DNA of 64,000 bases, taken from the NCBI RefSeq assembly GCF_001691415.1, contig NZ_LRRR01000018.1, forward strand, positions 1 through 64,000, in the 5' to 3' direction. The translations under genes were made by a program, and so were the position numbers. Origin of the DNA: Pararhodobacter sp. CCB-MM2. Its GTDB lineage: Bacteria > Pseudomonadota > Alphaproteobacteria > Rhodobacterales > Rhodobacteraceae. The notes below the pieces were generated by a model. It searched no databases, was not told where the DNA came from, and worked only from the letters and a program-made list of their open reading frames with translations. Of this stretch, positions 21,453-29,130 are shown piece by piece. Within the stretch, counting starts at the first letter, position 1. The number at the start of each line of letters is the position of its first letter.

Positions 21453-22001
21453 TCAGGCGAAGAGGCGCAAGCCGCTTTCGGTGACCACCCCGTCGAGACG
21501 TTGGTCATAGGCGTCGATCGGCACCTCGGGGATCTCCTGTGCGTCGAAGGCGAAGCCGAGGGCGGTGACCGGGCCTGCTGCGCGCAGCTTCTGCAAGGTG
21601 CGGTCATAGAAGCCGCCGCCATAGCCCAGCCGGTAGCCGCGAGCGTCAAAGGCCAGCATCGGCACGATCAGCACCCGCGGGGTCATCGCCACACCGTCTG
21701 CGGGAACCTTGGCGCCGAAGGGGCCGTCGATCAGTTCGGCCTCGGGCGACCAGAGGTGGAACAACAGCGGTTGCGCCGCGCCGGGGATGACCGGTACGCC
21801 GACCGGGCCGCGATGCGAGGCCATCACCGGCACCGGGTCGATTTCTGTGCGGATCGGCAGGTAGCCGGAGAGGGGGGCGTCGGCATGCTCGGCCAAAGCG
21901 GCGCGCAGGGCGTCTTGCGCGGCGGCATCGCGGCCGGTGCGGAACACGGCTTTGCGGGCGGCGAAGGCGGATTTGCGGGTCTCGGCCTTGATCAGATCCA
22001 T
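21453..22001 (-). CDS. 5-formyltetrahydrofolate cyclo-ligase
   Basis: A 182-residue protein of the YgfA/MTHFS family. The ATP-binding N-terminus (KAETRKSAFAARKA) and the C-terminal signature LGYGGGFYDRTL are present. It converts 5-formyl-THF to 5,10-methenyl-THF using ATP, recycling a dead-end folate. It starts 5 bases after the mgtE stop, so the two are co-transcribed. The 6S RNA gene often found near this gene in other bacteria has no room here. Confidence 0.92.
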   Translation of the reverse strand: MDLIKAETRKSAFAARKAVFRTGRDAAAQDALRAALAEHADAPLSGYLPIRTEIDPVPVMASHRGPVGVPVIPGAAQPLLFHLWSPEAELIDGPFGAKVPADGVAMTPRVLIVPMLAFDARGYRLGYGGGFYDRTLQKLRAAGPVTALGFAFDAQEIPEVPIDAYDQRLDGVVTESGLRLFA

Positions 22002-22006
22002 ATCGG

Positions 22007-23437
22007 TCACAGCAGCACCAGCGTTGCAAGGCCGAGGAAGGCGAAGAAGCCCACGACGTCGGTCACGGTTGTCACGAAGGTCCCCGACGCGAGGGCGGGG
22101 TCCAGTTTCAGTCGGTTCAGCACCAAGGGCACCATCACCCCGGCCAAGGCGGCGACGACAAGGTTGATGATCAGTGCCGCGCCGATGACGACGCCCAGCA
22201 TCGGGTTGCCGCCATAGAGCGTCCAGGCGACGGCCCCCATCACCAGCGCGAAGCCGATGCCGTTGATCAGGCCCACGAACAGCTCCCGTCGGACCACGCG
22301 GGCGGCGTTCGATTCCGTCAGGTCCCGGGTCGCTAGCGCACGCACGGCCACGGTCAACGACTGGGTTCCGGCATTGCCGCCCATCGAGGCGACGATCGGC
22401 ATCAGCGCGGCCAAGGCCACCAACACGGCGATCGTGCCTTCGAACAGGCCGATCACCGCGGCAGCGAGGTTGGCGGTCACGAGGTTCACGGCCAGCCACG
22501 GGAAGCGTTGGCGCACGGTTTCCCAGATGCCGTCGGTGAGGCTGGATTCCTCGCCCACACCGGCCATCAGCAGCATGTCTTCCTCGTGCTCGTCATCGAG
22601 CACCGTCATGGCGTCGTCGATGGTGATCACGCCGACCAGCCGCCCCGCGCCGTCGACCACGGGGGTCGAGATCAGGTGGTACTTGTTGAACAGATGCGCG
22701 ACTTCGGCCTCTTCTTCGTCGGCCTCGACCGTCTTGAAGATGTCCTCGGTGATCTCGGCCAGCGGCACGTCGCGTTTGGAGGCCAGCACCCGGCCGAGGG
22801 TCGCATGGGCTGTCGGGCGGTGGCGTTCGTCGACGAGGATGACGTGATAGAACTGATCGGGCAGCCAATCCACGTTCCGCAGGTGGTCGATGGTCTGGCC
22901 GACCGTCCAGTCCTGCGGGACGGTGACGGTTTCCGACTGCATGAGACGACCGGCCGAATACTCCGGCCAGGACATCGAGCTTTCAACGGCAGCCCGGTCG
23001 TCTTTCTCAAGCGAATCAAGGATGAAGGCCTGATCGTGGTCTTCGAGATCCTCAAGGATGTCGACGACGTCATCGGTGTCGAGTTCACGAACGGCCTCGG
23101 CCAGCGCCTCGCGGGGGAGGGCCTCTATGACCTCTTCGCGGACACCTTCGTCGAGTTCCGAGAGAACCTCGCCGTCGATGCCCTCGGGGTACAGTTCCAG
23201 CAGCGCCTTCCGCTCCTGGCTGGAGATCTGTTCCAGCAGGTCCGAGATATCGGCGGCGTGCAGGGGTTCCAGCGCTTCGGCCACAGCTTGGGCGTCACCG
23301 GCTTCGATGGCCTCGAGGACGGTATCGATGCGCTCGCCGTCCAGCTCCTCGTTCATCTCCTCGCGCGGTTCGGGCGGGGTGACGGGGCTGTCCTGCGGAT
23401 CGGGGAGGGCGGGTTTCTCGCGTTCGGATTCGGTCAT
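22007..23437 (-). CDS. mgtE: Magnesium transporter MgtE
   Basis: A 476-residue MgtE-family Mg2+ channel: an acidic helical N-domain (about residues 30-150), a CBS pair (about 155-275, ending near LVGVITIDDAMTV), a plug helix, and five membrane helices from about 310. The Mg2+ site segment PIVASMGGNAGTQ is intact. The N- and CBS-domains act as a Mg2+ sensor that closes the pore. The ATG at 23437 is preceded by GGAGGCAG; an open frame further upstream looks non-coding. Confidence 0.94.
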   Translation of the reverse strand: MTESEREKPALPDPQDSPVTPPEPREEMNEELDGERIDTVLEAIEAGDAQAVAEALEPLHAADISDLLEQISSQERKALLELYPEGIDGEVLSELDEGVREEVIEALPREALAEAVRELDTDDVVDILEDLEDHDQAFILDSLEKDDRAAVESSMSWPEYSAGRLMQSETVTVPQDWTVGQTIDHLRNVDWLPDQFYHVILVDERHRPTAHATLGRVLASKRDVPLAEITEDIFKTVEADEEEAEVAHLFNKYHLISTPVVDGAGRLVGVITIDDAMTVLDDEHEEDMLLMAGVGEESSLTDGIWETVRQRFPWLAVNLVTANLAAAVIGLFEGTIAVLVALAALMPIVASMGGNAGTQSLTVAVRALATRDLTESNAARVVRRELFVGLINGIGFALVMGAVAWTLYGGNPMLGVVIGAALIINLVVAALAGVMVPLVLNRLKLDPALASGTFVTTVTDVVGFFAFLGLATLVLL

Positions 23438-23584
23438 CGCTGCCTCCTGCGCCCGTAAGTCCTGCGCGCCGGTGACTCGGGGGCGGCGCGCCTGCCATCG
23501 GGTGTTTGTTATGCGCAAACAGGCGCGGGGGGAAGGCATTCCCCGACCCCTCGGGTCCCGGTTGCGTCGCCGTTCGCGGGCCGC

Positions 23585-24397
23585 TCAGCTATTCAGCAGC
23601 GCCATCGCCTCGGCATGGATCTGGGGATTGGCGGCGGCGATCACCTGCCCGCCCCCATGCGCCGGGCCGCCCTGCCAATCGGTGACGATACCGCCGGCGG
23701 CTTCCACCACGGCCAGAGGCGCGAGGATGTCGTAGCGCTGCAGGCCGGCCTCGATCACCAGATCGATTTGGCCCGCCGCCAGAAGGGCATAGGCGTAGCA
23801 ATCCATTCCGTAGCGGGTCAGCCGGGCCGAACCCGCGACACGCTGGAAGGCGGCGCGTTCATAGGGCGTGCCGACCTCGGGGAAGGTGGTGAACAGGGTT
23901 GCTTCGGCCAGGGGCCGTGCGGGCCGGGTGGCGAGTCGATGACGGCCGGTCGGCCCCTCGACAAAGGCTTCGCCAAGTCCGCCCCAGAAGCGCTCGCCGA
24001 TGAAGGGCTGATCGATGACTCCCAAGAGCGCGCCTTGGTCGTCCTCCAGACCGATCAGCACGCCCCAAGTCGGGGTGCCGGAGACGTAGCCGCGGGTGCC
24101 GTCGATCGGGTCCAGCACCCAGGTGAGGCCCGAGGTGCCCGGTTTGGCCTCTTGTTCCTCGCCGAGGATCGCGTCCTGCGGGCGGCGTTCGGCCAGCACA
24201 CGGCGCATGGCCTCTTCGCTGGCGCGGTCGGCGGCGGTGACCGGGTCAAACCCACCGTCGGCCTTGTTTTCGGCCTCAAGGCTGGCGAGGCGGAAGTGCT
24301 TCAGGGTTTCCGGGCGGGCGGCATCGGCCAGCGCATGGGCGCTGCGCCACAGCTCGGCGATGGCTCCGGGTGAGAGCGAGCGATCGGTGGCAGGCAT
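23585..24397 (-). CDS. hisN: Histidinol-phosphatase of the inositol monophosphatase family
   Basis: A 270-residue IMPase-fold phosphatase. Metal-binding motifs are GEEQEA (near residue 80) and WVLDPIDGTRGY (near 93-104), with a C-terminal LAVVEAAGGIVTDW. The DPIDGTRxY form is typical of HisN-type histidinol phosphatases rather than CysQ or SuhB. It would dephosphorylate L-histidinol phosphate. No other his genes are nearby, so the substrate assignment depends on the motif. Confidence 0.85.
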   Translation of the reverse strand: MPATDRSLSPGAIAELWRSAHALADAARPETLKHFRLASLEAENKADGGFDPVTAADRASEEAMRRVLAERRPQDAILGEEQEAKPGTSGLTWVLDPIDGTRGYVSGTPTWGVLIGLEDDQGALLGVIDQPFIGERFWGGLGEAFVEGPTGRHRLATRPARPLAEATLFTTFPEVGTPYERAAFQRVAGSARLTRYGMDCYAYALLAAGQIDLVIEAGLQRYDILAPLAVVEAAGGIVTDWQGGPAHGGGQVIAAANPQIHAEAMALLNS

Positions 24398-24441
24398 GGG
24401 CGGTCTCCGGCTTCTGCGTTACGCGGATGTCTAGAGACAGG

Positions 24442-24476
24442 AAAAGCGCCGGGCAAGCCTGTTGCCCGGCGCTTTT
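24442..24476 (-). terminator. Strong bidirectional terminator between the XRE regulator and hisN
   Basis: A perfect 15-bp stem (24442-24456 with 24462-24476), loop GCCTG, with runs of T on both strands. It should end the XRE gene transcript, read on the minus strand. Confidence 0.92.
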
Positions 24477-24494
24477 TCAGGGATCGTGATGCTC

Positions 24495-24857
24495 TCAGGC
24501 GGCGTCGGACAGGACGCGGGCCAGATCGAACAGGCGTTTGCGCTGGGCTTCCGGGATCGCGTAATAGGCGCGCACCAGTTCCATCGCTTCCTTGTTGGCC
24601 AGGATATCGGCTTCGATCGAGGCCTGAGTGTCCTCTTCGCCGCCTAGTCCTTCAAAGAAGAAGCCGATCTGCACGCCGAGCGTACGGGCGATATCCCAAA
24701 GACGCGAAGCGCTGACGCGGTTCATGCCGGTTTCGTATTTCTGGATCTGTTGGAACTTGATCCCCACCGAATCAGCGAGTTGCTGTTGGGTCATGCCGAC
24801 CATCCAGCGCCGGTGGCGAATACGCTTGCCGACATGTACGTCCACGGGGTGCTTCAC
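24495..24857 (-). CDS. XRE-family helix-turn-helix regulator
   Basis: A 120-residue regulator with a Cro/CI-type HTH at about residues 10-66 (GMTQQQLADSVGIKFQQIQK, then YETGMNRVSASRLW) and a helical C-terminal part. I chose a GTG start at 24857 because AAGGAG sits about 8 bases before it and the protein then begins with KHPVDVHVGKRIRHRRW, the usual start of this widespread alphaproteobacterial family; the open frame up to 24968 looks non-coding. Its targets are unknown. Confidence 0.88.
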   Translation of the reverse strand: MKHPVDVHVGKRIRHRRWMVGMTQQQLADSVGIKFQQIQKYETGMNRVSASRLWDIARTLGVQIGFFFEGLGGEEDTQASIEADILANKEAMELVRAYYAIPEAQRKRLFDLARVLSDAA

Positions 24858-25316
24858 GTCCTGACTCCTTTTCGTGGTGCGGACCCATCGCTGTGTTGCG
24901 ACATGACCCGCTTGTCCCTCGTAAGGAGTAGAAGCAATATCCGTGCCAACTTCGTTCGTGTTTCTCATTTTCTTCCCGCCTTCGTCGGTCGGACCGTTTT
25001 GTCGGGGCTGTTGCCGCTACCATCGTTGCGGGAACAACACAAACTGGGACGGGTCCAACCCTGATTGTACGCGGCTTGAAAACTTGACGTAACGGCAAGC
25101 AATGTGAGTCTCGCGTATCCCCCGAGGGATGTAAGCACTCCTCACGAATTCTATCAAGACGTGTTTCGCATTTTGCAATGCAACTGGCATCAACCAGAAC
25201 GTGCATTCGCAATTTGCAAAGGTTGCGCTGCGAAGGATCCCGACCCTGCGTCGCGCTTGTCCTTGCCGGTGCCCCTCGCCATGCTGCCGCGCAAGGATCT
25301 TAAGGGAGGAACATCC
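24858..25316. promoter_or_regulatory. 459-base intergenic region with an imperfect inverted repeat
   Basis: No convincing gene is seen. The region is less GC-rich than its surroundings. TTGCAATGCA (25173-25182) is mirrored by TGCATTCGCAA (25202-25212), separated by about 19 bases, which could be an operator or the base of a hairpin upstream of the quinone oxidoreductase. The XRE gene promoter must also lie here, near 24870-24960. Confidence 0.4.
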
Positions 25317-26279
25317 ATGCGCGCCTTCGTGCTCAGCGCCACTGACACCCCGCCGTCCGTCGTCGACATCCCCATGCCCGAGCCCGCGGCCGGCGAGGTT
25401 CGACTGCGCATCCACGCCTGCGGGTTGAATTTCGCCGATCTCTTGATGGCCAAGGGCACCTATCAGGACACGCCGCAGGCACCCTTCGTCATGGGGATGG
25501 AGCTGGCCGGCGTCGTCGATGCCGTGGGCGAGGGCGTCACGCAGCTGAAGCCGGGGCAGCGGGTCGCGGCCTTCGCGGGTAAGGGCGGATTGGCGGAATA
25601 TGGCTGCTTCCCGGTCGAGCGTTGCCTGCCCTTGCCCGATGGCATGCCGTTCGAACATGCGGCAGGGTTCATGGTGGCCTATGGCACCTCGCATGTCGGC
25701 CTGAAGCATCGCGCACGGCTGAAAGCGGGGGAAACCCTGCTGGTTCTGGGCGCGGCGGGCGGTGTCGGCCTGACAGCGGTCGAGATCGGCGCCAAGATGG
25801 GGGCCAAGGTGGTCGCCGTCGCCCGCGGGGCCGAGAAGTTGAAGGTCGCGGCGGCGGCCGGGGCCTCGGTGCTGATCGACAGCGAAGGGGCCGACCTGAA
25901 GGCCGAGTTCAAGGCGCTGGGCGGCGTTGACGTGATCTATGACGCCGTGGGCGATCCGGCGGCCTCGGCCGCGCTGCGCGCTCTGCGGCCCGAGGGACGC
26001 TTCGTCGTCATCGGCTTCGCCGGTGGGCAGGTGCCGCAATTCCCCGCCAACATCCTGCTGGTGAAGAACATCGACGTGCTGGGCTTCTACTGGGGCGGGT
26101 ATTCCACCTTCGCGCCGCAGGTCATCACGCAATCCTTGGGCGAGCTGATGGGCCTCTATGCCGAGGGCGCGCTGAAGCCGCATGTCAGCCACGCGCTGCC
26201 CTTGGAGCGCACGGCCGAGGCGATGGAGCTGATGCGCTCGCGGGCCTCGACCGGCAAGGTCGTCATCACGATGGGCTAA
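25317..26279 (+). CDS. NADPH:quinone oxidoreductase, zinc-free MDR family
   Basis: A 320-residue medium-chain dehydrogenase/reductase. It has the N-terminal GroES-like fold, the family run CGLNFADLLMAKGTY, and the Rossmann motif LGAAGGVGLTAVEIG. The cysteines of zinc-dependent relatives are missing, as expected for quinone reductases. It likely reduces quinones or alpha,beta-unsaturated carbonyls with NADPH. The start at 25317 follows AAGGGAGGA. Confidence 0.88.
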   Translation: MRAFVLSATDTPPSVVDIPMPEPAAGEVRLRIHACGLNFADLLMAKGTYQDTPQAPFVMGMELAGVVDAVGEGVTQLKPGQRVAAFAGKGGLAEYGCFPVERCLPLPDGMPFEHAAGFMVAYGTSHVGLKHRARLKAGETLLVLGAAGGVGLTAVEIGAKMGAKVVAVARGAEKLKVAAAAGASVLIDSEGADLKAEFKALGGVDVIYDAVGDPAASAALRALRPEGRFVVIGFAGGQVPQFPANILLVKNIDVLGFYWGGYSTFAPQVITQSLGELMGLYAEGALKPHVSHALPLERTAEAMELMRSRASTGKVVITMG

Positions 26280-26281
26280 GC

Positions 26282-27166
26282 CTATTCGGCGGCCATCGGG
26301 ATGGCGGCGCGGTTGTCGCCGTCCCAGGCCTTTTCCAACAGCTCGGCCAGGGCGGTGACCCCCGGCGTCGCATTGCCCGGCCGGACATAAAGGTTGATCA
26401 GGTAGCTCGACAGCTCGGGCAGGGCGCCGCCATGGGCGATTCGCTCGGCATGCGGCGCCTCGGTCCCGGCGAGCAGTGCGTGGATCGCCATATCGCAGCT
26501 GACAGCGGCCTCCAGCGTGCGGTCCGATTCCGATTCCACCGCCGTCTCCCACGGAATGCCCGCCCGATCCAGCGAGGCGACGATGCCCGCCCGGAAGGCA
26601 CAGGCGCGGCCTTGTGCCAGCCGCAGCGGGCGCTGGCGCCAGGCCTGGCCGTTCGGCGCGCCGATCCACAGCAGGGGCAGGCGGGTCAGGGTTTTGCCAC
26701 CTACCTCGCATTGCATCTCGGTCGTCAGGATCAGGTCGCATTCCCCGCGCGCAAAGCTTTCCTTGGCGCGGCTGGTGTTCTGGGTCAGCAACGTCACCTG
26801 CATGCGCGGATACATCGAATGGAAGTGGCGCAGCACCTGCGGCACATGCGGGTAAACGATGTCATGCGGCACGATGACTGTGATCTCGCCCTCGTACTCG
26901 CTGTCGGTCAGCTTCTCGACGGCTTCATCGTTGAGGGCGATGATCCGGCGGGCATAGCCCAGCAGCTGTTCCCCGGCCGAAGTCAGGCTCACCCCGCGAC
27001 CGCTGCGGTCCAGCAAGGTCAGGCCCAGCGATTCCTCCAGACGCTTGATCTGCATCGAGACGGCCGATTGCGTCAGGTTGAGCAGCTGCGCCGCGCGGGT
27101 CACCCCACCGAAGTCGGCAATGGCGGCGAGGGCGCGGAGGGCGGACAGGTCGAGGTTGCGGCGCAT
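26282..27166 (-). CDS. LysR-family transcriptional regulator
   Basis: A 294-residue LysR regulator with an N-terminal HTH (about residues 5-63; VTRAAQLLNLTQSAVSMQIK) and a standard effector domain. The ATG at 27166 has AAGGA 7 bases upstream; the frame is open to 27199. It diverges from a DUF1127 gene, an arrangement seen repeatedly in alphaproteobacteria, and the inverted repeat at 27195-27207 is its likely operator. The ligand is unknown. Confidence 0.88.
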   Translation of the reverse strand: MRRNLDLSALRALAAIADFGGVTRAAQLLNLTQSAVSMQIKRLEESLGLTLLDRSGRGVSLTSAGEQLLGYARRIIALNDEAVEKLTDSEYEGEITVIVPHDIVYPHVPQVLRHFHSMYPRMQVTLLTQNTSRAKESFARGECDLILTTEMQCEVGGKTLTRLPLLWIGAPNGQAWRQRPLRLAQGRACAFRAGIVASLDRAGIPWETAVESESDRTLEAAVSCDMAIHALLAGTEAPHAERIAHGGALPELSSYLINLYVRPGNATPGVTALAELLEKAWDGDNRAAIPMAAE

Positions 27167-27194
27167 ATCACGATCCTTGAACGAGACCATCAAA

Positions 27195-27207
27195 AACATT
27201 CGATGTT
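27195..27207. promoter_or_regulatory. Candidate LysR operator, inverted repeat
   Basis: AACAT-TCG-ATGTT is a perfect 5+5 palindrome in the gap between the divergent LysR and DUF1127 genes, 29 bases before the LysR ATG on its strand. Position and symmetry suit an autoregulatory site. Confidence 0.45.
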
Positions 27208-27289
27208 CTTATACGCCGTGTCGACGTAGAAGATCAATGCCCGTGATGAGTGACGCGGGATTGATCACCTCTTTGACAAGGATAGTCCG

Positions 27290-27520
27290 ATGACCAGCTC
27301 CACCGTTTCCCTCCAGCAACCCGCTCTGTGCCAGCCGGTGCGTGTTTCGGGTTTCGGCCAGCTGCTGAAGCGCGTGGCCGAACTGCGGGCAATCGCGCGA
27401 CAGCGCCGCGATCTGGCCGCGCTCGACACGCATCGACTGTTCGATCTGGGCCTTGATGCGCAGGCCGCCCAGCGTGAGGCAGCCCGCCCGTTCTGGGACG
27501 CACCGTCCTACTGGCGCTGA
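27290..27520 (+). CDS. DUF1127 small arginine-rich protein
   Basis: A 76-residue protein with the DUF1127 (YjiS-like) core LRAIARQRRDLAALDTHRLF and the ending AQREAARPFWDAPSYWR. Such proteins are small and basic; some in alphaproteobacteria are linked to RNA turnover and to phosphate or carbon metabolism, but the function here is not known. It is divergent from the LysR gene, which probably controls it. Confidence 0.85.
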   Translation: MTSSTVSLQQPALCQPVRVSGFGQLLKRVAELRAIARQRRDLAALDTHRLFDLGLDAQAAQREAARPFWDAPSYWR

Positions 27521-27725
27521 TTGCTGCGTCAAAAGCCGCAACCCTGACGACTCGACCGGATCCGGGCTGCCGAAAGGCGCCCGGATTTCGCGCGATATGT
27601 CGCAATGGTTCACGCGAAATGCATCATTCCAAGGCTTGAATCACGGGGGGGCGACCCCGATATTGGAGGCAATCGCGCGGGCCCTCTTCAATCCGCGCGG
27701 CGATGGTTTTCCAACGGAGGGTTTC

Positions 27726-28529
27726 ATGGCCAATTACCAGTCGGCGTACAGCTCCGACACCGGCGCGCTCGGCGCCCGGATCGATGCGGGCCTGCGCGCC
27801 CATATGAACAAGGTCTACGGCACGATGTCCGTGGGCATGCTGATCACCGCGCTGGGCGCCTGGGCCATCGCTGGCCTTGCCGTGACCGGCGATATGTCGG
27901 CCGCCGCCACCAACGCCGAGGGTCAGGTTCTGGCCGTCAGCCAGGGCGAATACCTCACCTCGCTGGGCGCGCTTCTGTACACGACACCGCTGCGCTATGT
28001 GGTGATGTTTGCGCCGCTCGCCTTCATCTTCTTCGGCTTCGGCGCGATGATGCGCAACGCGTCGGCTGCGGCGCTGCAGGTTGCGTTCTTCGTCTTCTCG
28101 GCGATGATCGGCCTGTCGCTCAGCTCGATTTTCCTGATCTACACCGATATCTCGATCGTTCAGACGTTCCTCGTGACCGCGATCGCCTTCGCCGGTCTCA
28201 GCCTGTTCGGCTACACCACGAAGCGGAACCTGTCGGGCATGGGCACCTTCCTCGTGATGGGGGTGATCGGCCTGCTGGTCGCAATGGTGCTGAACATCTT
28301 CATCGCCTCGGCTGCGATGACCTTCGCGATCTCGGCGATCGGTGTGCTGCTGTTCGCGGGCCTGACCGCCTATGACACGCAGACGATCAAGGCGAACTAC
28401 ATCGCCCACGCCGCCCAAGGCGATCAGGAGTGGCTGGAGAAGTCGGCGATCGCCGGCGCGCTGAACCTGTATCTGGACTTCCTGAACATGTTCCAGTTCC
28501 TGCTGATGTTCCTCGGCAACCGCGAATAA
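27726..28529 (+). CDS. Bax inhibitor-1/YccA-family membrane protein
   Basis: A 267-residue protein with seven predicted membrane helices and the BI-1 family features FAGLTAYDTQTIKA (with the conserved Asp in helix 6/7) and ALNLYLDFLNMFQFLLMF at the end. Members act as pH-gated Ca2+ leak channels or membrane-protease partners; the bacterial role is often unclear. The ATG at 27726 follows AACGGAGG; the longer open frame from 27453 overlaps the DUF1127 gene and is not expected to be translated. Confidence 0.9.
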   Translation: MANYQSAYSSDTGALGARIDAGLRAHMNKVYGTMSVGMLITALGAWAIAGLAVTGDMSAAATNAEGQVLAVSQGEYLTSLGALLYTTPLRYVVMFAPLAFIFFGFGAMMRNASAAALQVAFFVFSAMIGLSLSSIFLIYTDISIVQTFLVTAIAFAGLSLFGYTTKRNLSGMGTFLVMGVIGLLVAMVLNIFIASAAMTFAISAIGVLLFAGLTAYDTQTIKANYIAHAAQGDQEWLEKSAIAGALNLYLDFLNMFQFLLMFLGNRE

Positions 28530-28551
28530 GTGGCAGCCACATTCCACGTCG

Positions 28552-28580
28552 AAAGGCCGGTCTCGCGACCGGCCTTTTTT
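28552..28580 (+). terminator. Terminator after the BI-1 family gene
   Basis: AAAGGCCGGTC pairs with GACCGGCCTTT around a TCGC loop, followed by a total run of six T. Confidence 0.92.
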
Positions 28581-28610
28581 CATGCCGTTCTCCAGGCCTT
28601 TCGCCAGTTC

Positions 28611-28746
28611 CTCTTCGTTCCGAAAATATCCCGGGGGTGAGGCGAAGCCGAGGGGGCAGAGCCCCCTGCGCCGAGCGAAGCGAGGCGCCCCTGGTCGCGT
28701 GAGGCCTGCGTGCCGGAGGCATGTCGGACGAGGGCGAAACCCCTCA
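28611..28746 (-). repeat. Dispersed GC-rich palindromic repeat, copy 2 (inverted)
   Basis: Read on the minus strand this carries the same parts, in order, as the element at 20449-20553: GAGGGGTTTCGCCCTCGT, then GGGGGCTCTGCCCCC, then CCCGGGATATTT. The middle is longer and differs. It lies between two terminators, in a gap of more than 300 bases with no gene. Confidence 0.8.
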
Positions 28747-28806
28747 CCCGGCTGCGTGTTTTTCCCGACGCCAGCCACTGAAAGCCCACAGCGCCAGCCT
28801 GAAACG

Positions 28807-28832
28807 AAAAGAGCCACCCCGAAGGGTGGCTC
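28807..28832 (-). terminator. Terminator after rpmG
   Basis: GAGCCACCC (28811-28819) and GGGTGGCTC (28824-28832) form a 9-bp stem; on the minus strand it is followed by TTTTCGTTTC. Confidence 0.9.
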
Positions 28833-28855
28833 AAGTCCGGAATGGACGGCAGATC

Positions 28856-29023
28856 TTACTTGATCTTGCCTTCCTTGTATTCCACGTGCTGACGCACAAC
28901 CGGATCGAACTTCCGGATGGTCATTTTCTCGGTCATCGTCCGGGCATTTTTCTTGGTCACGTAGAAGTGGCCAGTGCCCGCCGTCGAGTTCAGACGGATC
29001 TTGATCGTCGTCGGCTTCGCCAT
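28856..29023 (-). CDS. rpmG: 50S ribosomal protein L33
   Basis: A 55-residue protein, [18 protein letters not shown] at the start and [18 protein letters not shown] at the end, matching L33. It is the cysteine-free (zinc-independent) form, as usual in Proteobacteria. AGGAGAT precedes the ATG at 29023; the nine extra codons upstream are not part of the protein. Confidence 0.96.
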   Translation of the reverse strand: MAKPTTIKIRLNSTAGTGHFYVTKKNARTMTEKMTIRKFDPVVRQHVEYKEGKIK

Positions 29024-29130
29024 GGGGTATCTCCTGCGCACGGCTGCCACAGGCTGCCGGTGAATTCCTTTGAAGCCCGCCTTTTACGCATTGCCGGGCC
29101 AGAGTCAACGCCCCTTTCGGGACATTTCGG

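Noticed and set aside
21414..22006. 6S RNA (ssrS) beside the folate cyclo-ligase gene, as in many bacteria
   Set aside because: mgtE lies 5 bases upstream and the AraC gene starts 39 bases after the stop; there is no room.
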